Under the pieces are notes generated by a model that worked only from the letters and a program-made list of their open reading frames with translations, ran no database searches and was not told the origin of the DNA. From Diploptera punctata (lineage: Eukaryota > Arthropoda > Insecta > Blattodea > Blaberidae): a DNA stretch of 64,000 nucleotides. The DNA lies in the NCBI GenBank assembly GCA_030220185.1, contig JASPKZ010010272.1, positions 4,141,501 through 4,205,500 of the forward strand, written 5' to 3'. Every line of letters begins with the position of its first letter. The stretch's first letter is position 1. Shown here one piece after another: positions 43,949 to 57,100 of this stretch. The position numbers and the translations under genes were made by a program.

Positions 43949-44537
43949 GGGTCGCATGCAAATACATTAGTCTCTACTCAAATTACTTCCAATCACTAGT
44001 GAGCTGACTCACCGTGAGCAATTGCTGAGATCGAATTAACGGCCGACTTACCGGTCATGCATGAAAGTCAACGTTTTCGTAATATTGGCAACGAATTACC
44101 CAGAATTCTCAGCGATAAAACCACTTCTGTTATTTTCGTCTGCTATAGAGGAATGCATTTACGCTTGCGTCCCGCAAATAATACCGTATACAATGACGTC
44201 TGCGTCACGCAATATTACGCCGATTCTCCTGTTCTTCCAGTTGAATTCTTTGGTAGACTCTATCAAATGCCTCTTCTCCGCGTATACCGAAAACATGATC
44301 GAAGTCTTCAAGGTCCGACATCTTGGATAAAGCTGCAAAGGTTTAAAACTACATCAGTTACCATCGCAGGATTCTCACGATAAGTTTCTATCTTGAGCTA
44401 TGATCTTAAGTTACCTCGTCAGGTAGCTTACAATTATTATCGCATGAATAGATTTCTGTGTAAGCAAAATGTATTAGGATAAAACTTTCTCAGCAGAGAA
44501 CGCCTTTTACGGTCTAATGCGTTTATAAATTCGACCC
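43949..44537. mobile_element. MITE with 3-bp TSD (copy 2, uninterrupted)
   Basis: 589 bp, ends gggtcgcatgcaaatacatt and inverted gggtcgaatttataaacgca, TSD GTA at 43946-43948 and 44538-44540. It contains a 108-codon open frame also present in copy 1, with no known domain. Confidence 0.75.
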
Positions 44538-44559
44538 GTAGTGTTTTAAGAAAGAATAG

Positions 44560-45107
44560 TAAAGAATGAGCAATCTAAGTTCGCATGTGCCAGAATAGAA
44601 CTATTTTCTTGATATGCAAATATACATATACAGCATTTAGAGTACAATATTTTTTAGTAAGGGAAAGGAACAAATTTTAATTGATTCAGTTTGTGTGTTT
44701 AGATTGGGTAAAATCATAATCTTATTTGATAATAGATGATTCTTTTAAAAATTGAAATGAAAAAAGGATGAATTTAGATGACCGTAGAAGTGAAATGGAA
44801 CAAGAGCACACAAATAAAACAACAATATTATTCGGTGTATATAATTTAATATCCTAATTAATATTTTACATATAATTTAGACACTAAAAATTAGTTTCTG
44901 AAATCTTTGAAGCGACAACAACCTAGGTGTGACTAGTGAAAACAAAGTGCTCATAGCTACATGGTAGCTAACCTTACCCTGTATTGCAAGAGGGTTTTTA
45001 ACATTCCACAGCACACGCTCGCATCCACTCGCCACAAAACAACAAATGTATAAAAAAACCAACAGCTTCCCCCCTCCCCCCCTTAAATATGTTCCCAATT
45101 TGCAAAA
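44560..45107 (-). other. Probable USP2 3' UTR / downstream flank
   Basis: AT-rich sequence after the USP2 stop with a C-rich run at 45070-45082. No other gene or recognisable repeat is seen. I did not identify a convincing polyadenylation signal. Confidence 0.3.
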
Positions 45108-45195
45108 TTATAAATGTGAACTGTGCCCGGAGAGTTCAAAGAAGAGCACATAGGCCTCACTTGATACCACACTGCGAGTAGAAATGGACGAAACC
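45108..45195 (-). CDS. USP2: USP2 last coding exon and stop
   Basis: Acceptor TTACAG right of 45195. It encodes VSSISTRSVVSSEAYVLFFE followed by LSGHSSHL and a TAA at 45110-45108. The SSEAYVLFFEL ending is the conserved C-terminal strand of USPs. Confidence 0.88.
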
Positions 45196-48100
45196 CTGTA
45201 ACAAAATTTTAAATAACAATAAGTTACTTTTACATCTACATATTTACTAGATATATTGTAAATTCATTCATTTTGCATGTTTCAATAACACTTGCTGCAT
45301 TTTTTATGTTTTGGAATCTGCATTCAGCAAAAAGATTTTAAATTTATGCACCACTTTGGCAGACTATGTATTGGATTTTATAATTTACTTTTGCATTAAA
45401 TCAAATATCTCTTGAGTCATTAATTTGAACACCTGCTTAAGGGTGCTAAAGAACCAACATTTACACATACACTCATACTCCTCTCCTTTCTGGACAAAAT
45501 ATTACTATGTATAACCAACAAAACATAGTGTTAAAATGCCCTCTACCCATCATCAATATAATTATAGGAACCTCTGGCTACTTCCTAGCATCTGCAGATA
45601 TAGAGGAACATACACGATTCTTAATCAAATGTTGCAGGATAAATTTTGGGTCTAAATGTTTGAATAATTTTATCTTCATAGGAGGACCATTCTTATCAAT
45701 AATATATAAAAGCACAATGTTAAAACACTAACATGAATAAAACTTTAGATGAAGTTAAAGGCATCTGGGAAGATAAATTCCCTATAAAATGAATAAGAAC
45801 TTTTACTAATACTCAGTTTTCATATTTAATTTAATATCACTTCACAATTTATACATTTAGGCCAAAATTGCATCAGCCTATGCTGACAGATATAAAACCC
45901 TAGTGACATACATCTGTGTCCAACTTCAAAACTTTAAGCAATTCCCTAAAGAATGCCAAGACAAAGGCGCACTTTAAGTTAGAACTCTGTAGGGAGAAAA
46001 GTTTTAGAATTTTTTAAAAAAAATATGTATTTTCATTTCAATTCAGTGATTGGGAATTAACAGTGTACAAGAGAAAAATTTGCATTTAGATTGGAGTTTC
46101 TCAGGTACTCAGTGGTAGAGCACTGGCCTAGAAAGCCAAAGGTCCTGGGTTCAAATCCCAGCCTGAGCATATAATATTTCTCTCTTCAAATGTATTTTTA
46201 AGTTGGTAAAAGTGATCCAACTGCCATAAAGGAGGAATTGACTATTAACCAATCACAAAAGAGATATTGGAGTCCATATTAGACTCTTAGCTTTTGGCAG
46301 AGTCAATGCATTTGCACAACAGCAGTCAAATTTCTTATATTTCTACTTCTTCATTGTGTAGTTTTGGAAACAAAGCACTGCAATTTTATTACAATAAAAT
46401 ATTTAATCAGTTTTGCCTCTCTACTGAAGAAAACATCTAAATATATTTCCACCCTGGACTAACATCTGAATATCAGAACTGATGTCACAACCACATGCTT
46501 CTTCAGGTAGGAAATAACACTATGAGGTTTCCTTTAATTATTATGAGTTAGTTCTTTGACTCGCCTTATAATTTTTTTTATATTCTACAGACTATAGTTT
46601 CATCTCATCTATGTGAATTATAAACTGATCGTTGCAAATCATTTTTGGAAAGTGCCAGAAGCGCTAAATCGTCTGCAAAAAGAATAGCATCGAGTTTGAG
46701 GTTCCTATTGATGGGTATATATCCCCGTTGGGTTTTCCTCCATATGTTTTTATTATTAATTTAATACTTCTCACTGAAGGACAAATTGTATTTGAAGAGA
46801 AAATATACACCTAGACTGGGGTTTGAACCCAGGACCCAGTTGTCGTCCTGTAGGTTGATTTCTGCTCTCTCTGTTGGCTGACCGATGAACTTCCAAGTTT
46901 TTTTTTTTTTCCCTTTTCCCGGGAATTTCAAAATTCATAGTTTTCTCCTTATTCTTGTGGATGTAAATTTTCTCACAAATTGTGAGTGCCTTAGATTTAT
47001 TGTAATGTTTCAGTAATTTGGCCTTTGTTTCGATTCTGTGTTTTTCTGACCATGTATGTGCAGCAATTGCAAACTTCTATTTCTCCATTTGTAACATTTC
47101 TAAGGCGTTCTTTCAATCTTGTATTCAAGTTCCTCTTTTTTGTTTTTCTTTACACTCTTTACAATCAATTTGATAAATCCCTGATTTGTTGCCATCATCA
47201 ATCTGTTCATTTTATCAAATTGATTGTAAAGATTGTGAAAAAAATATGCATAGGAAAAACAAAAAGGAACTTTGATACATAATTGGAAGAAAACCTTAAA
47301 AATGTTAAAAATGGAGAAATAGAAAAGTCTGCAATAGTTGCACATGCATGGTCAGAAAAACACAGAATCTAATCGAGGGCCAAATTACTGAAACAGTTAG
47401 ATAAATCTAAGGAACTCACAATTTGGGAGAAAATTTATATCCAGAAGAATAAGGAGAAAACTATGAATTTTGAAATTCCCAGAAAAAAAAATTATTTGGA
47501 AGTTCATCGATCAGCCAACAGAGAGAGCAGAAATCAACCTACAGGACGACAACCGCAAATGCAACAGTTAGAATGCATTAACAATGTCGCACAGATGCGA
47601 CAAAACTATAGTCTGCAGGGTATAAAAAAAATATGAGCTGAGTCAAAATAACTAACTCATAATAATTAATAGGCAATAGTGCTTTATAAATTGTTTTTTT
47701 CCTGCTCTATTTCTGGATGGTCCATAATTTTTTTTTCACGTTTTCATCTTTGACGTTCCTATGTTTCATTTTAAAACCAAAATTACCTCAAAATTTGGAT
47801 GTCCACTTTTTGTGCTATACCTTAGATATCAAGATCTTAATGTAAAAGTAATTTGTAAATAAGCCATGAGAGCTTATGGGGATCCATGATTCTTGCCAAT
47901 GGGATTAAAAGAAAGTAAAATGGATAGTCCTACTTAATTTCCCAATTTTAACTTTGAATTGAGTCCTACTTAAGTTGACTTTATATCCAGCCAAAGTACA
48001 TGGTACTAATTTTATAGGAAGCTGAGTGGTCCAGTCTGAACAAAAATGAATGTTTGAGATCAAAAACCTGTGCCAAGTAGTTCATAATCAGAATACTTGC

Positions 48101-51100
48101 CACTTGAGCTGCATAGCCCAATTAACCCATTCGCTTCAGATTTAAATGCTCAATGCTTTTCCCCAGAAAACAGATTTACATTACCATAAATTACATTGTC
48201 TATTTTCAGATATTCAAAACAAACAAAAATATAATGGTACTTGAGAACACAATAAGGGTGAAGAACAAAACACATTCCTCTACTATTCATAAATGTTAAC
48301 AAAAGATTACCCTGCCAAGGGATGTACAAAATACTGCAAAATATATAACAGCAGAGTTAAGTGAGTGTATCTCGTCTCCTGAGTTGAAGGCCATTTAACT
48401 GCTGGCGAGTCTACCTCGTCTCTTGAGGCGAATGGGTTAAGATCTCAATGTACAGGGTGAGGCATAAACAACTGGCGGTTTTTAAAACACTCGGAACATT
48501 GTGTGCTTGGTCAAAGATATAGTTTACTCACGTTGAAATGTTCACAATTACACAGAGTTTCAGTTGACATGGTTCAATCATGATTTAACATTTCAACAAA
48601 CTTTGAACCTTGGTGAATCGCTGTTCTGATTTGTTCAATTCTCTTTTCATGTCTGATGAAACTCATTTTCATCTTGATGGATATGTCAACAAATAGAGCT
48701 GTAGGTATTGGTTGAAAATAACCCCCGTGAGCTACACTCTCAGTCACTGCACAGTCAAAAGTTACAGCTTGGTGTGCAGTGTCTTCAAATGCAATTGTTG
48801 GCCCATTCTTTTTTGAAGATGAGGAATGTGGCTACAGTGACCGTAAATTCTGCATGTTATTGCGCAATGGTGGAACATTTTTTATTGCCATTTCTTTATG
48901 ACATACCTTTGCATGGAAGATTTGATGTCAACAATATGGAGCAAATGCTCACACAGCTCATGTTATCATATAGACACTAAAAAGGATGTTTTAAATTTAT
49001 TACTTCCCACTGAAGGACAAATTATAATTGAGAAAAATATATCCCTAGACTGGGGTTCAAAACCAGGACGTTTAGCTTTCTATATCAATGTTCTACCAAC
49101 TGAGCTACCTAGGCCTCCAATCTAAATGCAAATTTTTCTCTTATACATAGTTCATTTCTGAGTGCCAAATGCTATGAACCATTGCTCGATCATGCAAATG
49201 GCAGCTTCTATTTAAGAAGAATTTTTATTGGAAATTTAATCATTACTTTAAAAAGTCATAGGGCTTCTTTCAATGTTTTTATTATTAATTTAATACTTCT
49301 CACTAAAGGACAAATTGTATTTGAAAAGAAAAATATACACCTAGACCGGGGTTTGAACCCAGGACCTTTGGCTTTCCATGCCAATGCTCTACCAACTGTG
49401 CTACCTAGGCCTCCAATCTAAATGCAAATTTTTCTTTTATACATAGTTCATTCCTGAGCACTAAATGCTATGAACCATTGTTGATCATGCAAATGGCAGC
49501 TTCAATAAGAAGACTTTTTATTGGGAATTTAATCATTACTTTAAAAAGTCATAGGGCTTCTTTCAATGTTTTTATTATTAATTTAATACCTCTCACTGAA
49601 GGACAAATTGTATTTGAAGAGAAAAATATACACCTAGACCGGGGTATGAACCCAGGACCTTTGGCTTTCCGTGCCAATGCTCTACCAACTGAGCTATCTA
49701 GGCCTCCAATTTAAAAACAAATTGTTTTCTTATACATAGTTAATTCCCAAGCGCAAAATGCTACGAACCATTGCTCGATCACGCAAATGGCAGCTTCTAT
49801 TTAATACAGTGAAAGAAGCCCTACTGCTTTATAAAGTAATGTTTAAATTCCCTATAAAAATGCTTCTTAAATAGAAGCCACCATTTGCATGATCGAGTAA
49901 TGGTTCGTAGCATTTGGTGCACGGGAATTAACTATGTATAAGAGAAAAATTTGCATTTAGATTGGAGGCCTAGGTAGTCAGTTGGTAGAGTATTGGCATA
50001 GAAAGCCGAAGGTCTTGGGTTCAAACCCCAATCTAGGTATATATTTTTCTCTTCAAAAACTAAAAAGAATGTTTCCCAGACACGTTATCTCACGATTTGG
50101 CGGCATGCAGTGGTCTGCCAGTTCACCAGATCTAACAACATCATGCTTTCTTCTAGAGATATGTGAAACATACGGTGTACACAACACTCCCAAACAGCCA
50201 TCTTGGAACTGAAACAACATGTTCAAGTGGCCATAGAGGAGATACCCCAAAACATTCTATGGCAAAAAAGGTATTCTCTTCCTACCAAGATGAAACAGTG
50301 CGTGGAAAAGCAGTGTGGACATTTCACAGACATTATTTTTAAAATGAGAACCATATAATCTAAAACTCCACGTAATTGTGTACATTTCAAATGAGTAAAC
50401 TATAAAACATAATGAGTAAACTATTTCATTGACCAAGCACACAGTATTCCAAGCATTTTAAAAACTGTCAGGTGTTTATGTCCCATCCTGTACAATCAGG
50501 TAAATGTGAATTTTGGGGGGGGGGGGTTCTCAAAAATGTTGGAAGACAGCACATCTTACCTTGAATCATTGTATTCATGCCAATCTCCTGTGTATGGATG
50601 CTTGCAATAAGCTGTATAGTGCCCAGAATACGTAGTTCCAGAATGATTTGCTACTCCATATAAATTGTACATGGAACCTTGTCCTCTATTAGCAGCATAA
50701 GCACTCAAGTCCAGGCCTGTGAGTGGGAAGTCAACTGTAACATTAAGTTTCCCTCGGAATCGTTCTGTTGGTGAGAACCGTTTCAAATCTAAAATCTAGG
50801 TTAAGGATAAATTTTACTTCTTGTATTAATAAAACAAAATGACACTTTGGTATCAAATACATATATATATATATATATATATTAATTATAATATTACAAT
50901 AGGAAGTAACATTATGAGGTTCTTCTTAATAAATAAGGTGAGTCTGTTGTATCTTACCTCATAAAAGTTGAGTTCATTTATGACATGTTTCGAAACACTT
51001 TTGTTTTATCTTGAGTTTGTAAGCTGAGGATGAAATATAAGTCCATTGGCTATTGGTAGTGCCGTCTATCTGCCTTTGGACAATTAGAGAATTATATATG

Positions 51101-54100
51101 AGAGGAAAGAAACATTGACATTTTTATCATGTCTTGAATAGTGTAATGGACTGCATACTGGTGCATAGAATCAGAGGTCTGGAGTTCAAGCATTAATTTT
51201 TCTTTTCAAAATAATACTGTAAAAATATTATATATTTTGTATAAAAGTTTAATTCAAGGTAATTATATGTCATAATCCTGATGCTTTTTTTAATAATACT
51301 ATACTATACCTTAAAAAATCTTATTCTTCTGAAAGTACAAACCAATAATAATAATAAAATAATAATTATAGATGTAAAAAAGATTACCAAAATAATTTAT
51401 CCGAAATACTTGTCCACCGCTGTGGTCTCGAGGTAGCGTGCTGCCTTGTCACACAGCGGGCCCAGGTTCGATCCCCGGTCGGGGTTTTTCTGGGTGAGGT
51501 TTTTCTCGGGGTTTTCCTCACCTGTAAGACAAATGTCCCCGAAATCATATGGCCATCATCATCATCCTTATCATTATCATATCATCATCATCCTTCACCG
51601 GTGTGGAAAGCAACAGGAAGCTACCACACCTACAATTCCCTAGTAAAGCTGCAAAGCATAGCACTCTTAGAGTGATTCTAACATCAAGAAATGCCAATTG
51701 TATCCTTTTGCCACTCACACCACAATTACTGTCACTTTTGACAGGGAGATGACGACACAGCAACAGAAGACTCGACACTTTTGGCCATTTTCTTTCATGA
51801 GAAATGACTGAAGCACGACACAAATGCATCACCCATATGTAATAAACTACTTTAATTGAATATAATATGTGTGGGAAATAACACTATAAACAACTCAAAA
51901 TATAATTAAACTATTTTAAGTTGTAATTATTGATCAGGTATATTTTAGAATATTTTCTGTGTTTTGAATATTATTATTTTCATTCACGAAGAATAACAAG
52001 TATATTCAGAGGACATATTTTAAATTTAATGAAGGGAACTAATTTTTTGCAGACATTGATTCTACATCATATGTCGATGTCCATAACAAATGAAAAGCGA
52101 GCAGGTCTCATAGTTTTGTTTTGATGAAGATCACTTTAAGAGCAGACAGCCTTTATATTGTTCCTTTCAATTTACATTATTAAAAAAAGGATACGAAGTA
52201 CAAGAATTTTTGGGAATTTCTGAATGGTGAAGCTTTTGGTGCATTTGCGGCGGACCTGGCACTTGGAACATGTCTGAAACAAAGTATAAATCAACAAGTG
52301 AAATGTCTTTACATTTTAAAATAATTATACACGCATAATTACATAAGGTAAGTCCCATGAAGAAATTAATCAGGAAGTTGATGGAATAAACTATGAAAAA
52401 ATCTTTAATTACATTTAAGGGAAGTTTCACAGTGACTAATGTAACATCTTCTTGTATCTTGTAAGCCCATGTTTTCCTATAGATGTCATTTGAGTGGTCC
52501 GTGGTCAGCATTCTGCCTCATACTGACATCTAGGAAACCAAGGTAGTACTAGGATGAGAAAATTCGGTAAATTTTGCTTAGAGGCCTTTTCATTCAGGCT
52601 TAAGGATCTTTTAAAAGCCTGAAAATCCTCAGACTCGGGACCCATAGCTTAAAGACCCTCCCGGAGGACTTGCTCCTTGGATTTTTCCATCCTAAAAAGA
52701 TCCATCGACCCCGGTCAGGTTTGAACATGCGACCCTCGGGACCAGAGGCAAGGAGCATAACCACTAGTCCACCGCGGCCAATACTAATGTAACATTATTA
52801 GATACATACTGTGAATAGGTATTGAACCGTATATGAAAAATAAGAAATGCTAATATCATTCTGTCTGATTTACTGTATATTTTTCTTTAGTGTTGAAATT
52901 GGGAAGACTTAAGATGAGTAGGATGAATTCTTCTTCTTCTTCTTCTTCTTCTTCCTTCCAAGTATTAGGTCAAGGCCTGTTACGATCCTATAAAAAATTT
53001 TCCCTCCAGTGTTTCATAGGACGGCCCAGTGATCTTCGTCCTCTTGGTATATAATTATAAACAGCTTTGGGGATCCGATTTGAACTTTCTTTCTAGATGG
53101 TGTTTCCAATTTAGTTGGTACTGTTTAATATATTCCAAAATTGGCGTAGTCTTCAATTTGTTTAAGATATCGGTGTTCCTTTTGCGATCCCATCTGGTGT
53201 AACCCGCTGTTCTGCGCATGAATCTCATTTCACAAGCCGTTATTCTGCTTTCATGTTGTCTTTTTAGTGTCCATGCTTCACTACCATAGGTCAACACTGG
53301 TCTAGCCAAAGTGTTATATAAACGTAATCTGGTGTTTTTTTGTACAAGGGATGGTTTCATAACTTGATTAATAATTCCCAAACTTTTATTATAACTAGTA
53401 ATTTTTTCAGGGATATCCTTTTCATCCCAGATAGAGAGATAATATCCGAGATATTTAAATTGATTAGATCTCTCTGAAATTTTATTATGGAGACAGATTT
53501 TATTTACTCTGTATGGGGTCATTCCCATGAAATGCCATAATTTTAGTTTTGTTAATTGATATTTCCATATTAAATTTGGCACCTATTTTTTGTAAATTAT
53601 AAATTGATCGTTGCAAATCATTTTCGGAGAGTGCCAGAAGAGCTAAATCGTCTGCAAAAAGAATAGCATCGAGTTTGAGGTTCCTATTGATGGGTATATA
53701 TCCTCATTGTGTTTTCCTCCATTCGTTTATTAATTTATTCATATATATAATGAAAAGCACCGGTCAAAGTCCACATCCCTGTCTTATTCCAGTGTTGATC
53801 TTTTCCCAAGAAGATAATTTGTCATCTTGTTTAACAGAGATTTCATTATCTTTATAGATATTGTTTATTTATTTTTTTACTTTTTTTTTATCTTTATAGA
53901 TGTTGAAGATATTAGTAATATATTTCCTTTGGCCAGCAACTAATCGAATGGACTATTATTATGCTTTCAAGTCTTATACGAGTACGATGAATGAATGAGT
54001 AATTTCTTATCTTCCTCATAGTTTATGTTTTCTTAAACAGGGGAACTGCAGTTTTCAAGAGGAACAACCCTCCAATTTTCAACTGACATTATGACTACCG

Positions 54101-57100
54101 GATTTTCGTTGGAATCTCCACCTATAACATTGCCATTTGGTGTTTGATTTGATGAACTTCAAATCAAGGTCCTGTTCATCAGGAATTTCTAAAATCATGG
54201 ATCTAAATTTGTTCTTCTGAATATATATCTTCTCCCAAACTGTCAATTCAAAAGGCTTTCCAAATGTTTTAGAAGTTTGGCCTCTTTTCCAATTTTATGA
54301 CTCTCCAACAAACTATGTGCTGCAATAGCTGATTTTTCAATTTCACCGTTTTCAACATTTCTAGTGTGTTCCTTTGTGCAAGTGTCCAAATTCCTTTTTG
54401 TTTTTCCTATGTATACTTTATTGCAATCTTTACAACTAATTTGATAAATTACAGATTTTTTATTATCTGGGGTGTTCAACTTCTTATTGGTTATTAATAG
54501 ATTGCCAAGGCTAAATTTATTTATTGGTGTCAATGTAAAATTGAATTTCTTGAAAATTTTTTGAAATTTGTTATGTATTTTAGGATGATAAGAATGAAGG
54601 AAGCAGGATGTCTATATAGTTATATTTTGACCAACTTTAGCCATTAGTTTATAGAAGACTTGGTTGACATCAAGGACAGTTCTGAACACAAATGCTTTTT
54701 AGAAAAATCTCCATCCCTCTGCTGCCTAGAAATTGAACCCAGGCAATACAGCCTGTTATCAGACATTTTGCTGCTGACATATCTTCTGATCTGAACAGGA
54801 TAGGCAAATTCTATTAAGACATTTTTTTTCTCTAAATACAGTATCAATATACAATTATATTAAACAACTTACTGGTTTCTCATCTCCATCAAGAACCTCT
54901 TCACGGGTAAAATGGTCAAAACACTGTTGAAGTCTTACTTGACCAGTTCGAGCAGGAATAGGAAGAGACAGATCCCAGAAAGGATCAAAAGTTACAGAGC
55001 AATGTCCACATGACGTGCACCGAAGCGTTGATTTTAACTGGCCAACAAAGATGTCCACTACTTTACTGTCATCCATGCGCAAATATCTCTTCCAGGATTC
55101 TGCAGCCTTCTGCTGATCACTGTAATGTAATTATTCATTTTTCAATAACAGAAAAAACCTAATATTCTTTAAAATAAAAATAATTTAAAACATCAGATGA
55201 ATCAAATTTAAAGATATCCATTTGTAACTTTTATTGCTAGAGTTTACAATAGTCTCATCGGCCAATTTTACTCCCTAAAGACCAAAATTGGAAAATTTAC
55301 ATTGTTACCCGATATTTATAGATATATGTAGAAAAATTTCTGGCTGTTAAGTTGAATTAATTACTCCTCCAAGCATGACAGGCCTAAAAGGCACTAGGCC
55401 TACCATCCGGCTGCTGGCCTTACGTCCACATGTGTTAATCACAGGGGTAGACGATCACAAGCCAGTGTAGGGATGACATGTGGTCAGCACGTCGGGTCCC
55501 CCAGCCGTTATAGCTGGTCTTCTCAACCTGGAGTCGCTACTTATTGTAGCTACCCAAATGCCTCACGATGCTGGGTGGGCACCGGTCCCATACTAGCCGA
55601 AATTCCATGAGAAAAATTTCTTTCCCCATGGGGACTCAAACCAGCACAAGTCCCGTAACTCTGCTCCAAGGCTTCTTGCCTTAACCACTCGGCTATGGCG
55701 CTGGACTGAATTAATTGCTAACAACATATATATAATTATCCTAATATTAAATATGGAAATTTCAGCTATTTTTCCAGATTTTATGTAGTGACACTTAGGG
55801 TTGCCAAGTCTCCTGTGTTTACCAGATTTTCACATATTTTACATCTATTTTCTTGAAACTCCAGGTTCACTTATTTAGGAAGAATTCTCCCATATTTTAG
55901 TTTTCATTATGTGAATTTTACAATTCATTTTAATTGTTCGAGAATATTATATGCAAAAGAAATATTTTACACAGATAAAAATTGCCCATTCAACTTTTCT
56001 TTATCGAATATTAGCAGTGTCAAACTATAAATCATGATATTAATTTATTCTTTTTACTTTCTTCTACTTTTACATGCCTTCCTATAGTCACATATTGTAA
56101 GCTATATATGAAACTATTAATTATCATCAAGCTAATGGTCCTCCTCACTCAATCCCCATATGGGAAATAATATGTTAATTCGCTGCGTCGTATGTTAAAA
56201 GTGAACTGGACAGCCAACCTATTGAAGACACATTTTTAACCAAGCGCAAAGGGAATGTCACTAATCAACTGGTGAAAAATGCTTTGGAGGAAACATGCAT
56301 AACTTCTATCACTTAAAATCTCCTCAAAAAAAAAATCTATGACTTGGTGTCAGAGAAGGCCACTCTTGTGAGAAATGGGCAGTTCTGTTTTTGGTCATTA
56401 TAATTTGGAATACCAATCTCAATGCTCCTCTTGCCATCAAATAACACATATTCAAGGAAGCCATAGGAGAGATTTCTTCATCTGTAAATACAAATGATAT
56501 TTGAAAGCTTTGCACCACCATGAAGGACGCTCTGTGTTTCATCAACATTCCATTTGATTTATTTACATTTCATGTTGGAAAACCAGAGGGAAAACACCCA
56601 GTTGGTAGACCAAGAATGAGGTGGGAGAATAACATTAACTACGATTTGAGGGAAGTAGATTATACAGGGAATGATTGGAAAACATTAGCTCAGGATAGGG
56701 ATGTATAGAGAGCTTATGTCAGCGCAGCCATGAAACTACAGGTTCGATAGTGCCAGTGAGTTAGTTAATTAGCTAGTAGTCAATGTGACAGTTTGGCTGA
56801 TTTCTATTAAGCTTTTCAGTAAGATGATGTCTCCTGGAAGCATTATAAGCACTTTGTAGGGCAAGGATGGGGAAGGGCTGCTTTCTCTGAGCCTTCAAAT
56901 ATGCTCCTCTGGGTATCCACCCCCAAAGAGAAGGCTGCTTCTTCTACAGGTTCCTTGAACAAGTTAAAACTTGATAGAAAGTACAAAACTTGATAGAATT
57001 AGAAATGACGATATAAGAGAAGAATTGAAAATGCACCTTTATTGGATCCATCCATCCATAGTAATTCTGCCCAAAGGCAGGTCCTTCACTGCAACCATAG

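Noticed and set aside
50053..50250. Minus-strand ORF
   Set aside because: It is antisense to the mariner transposase remnant.
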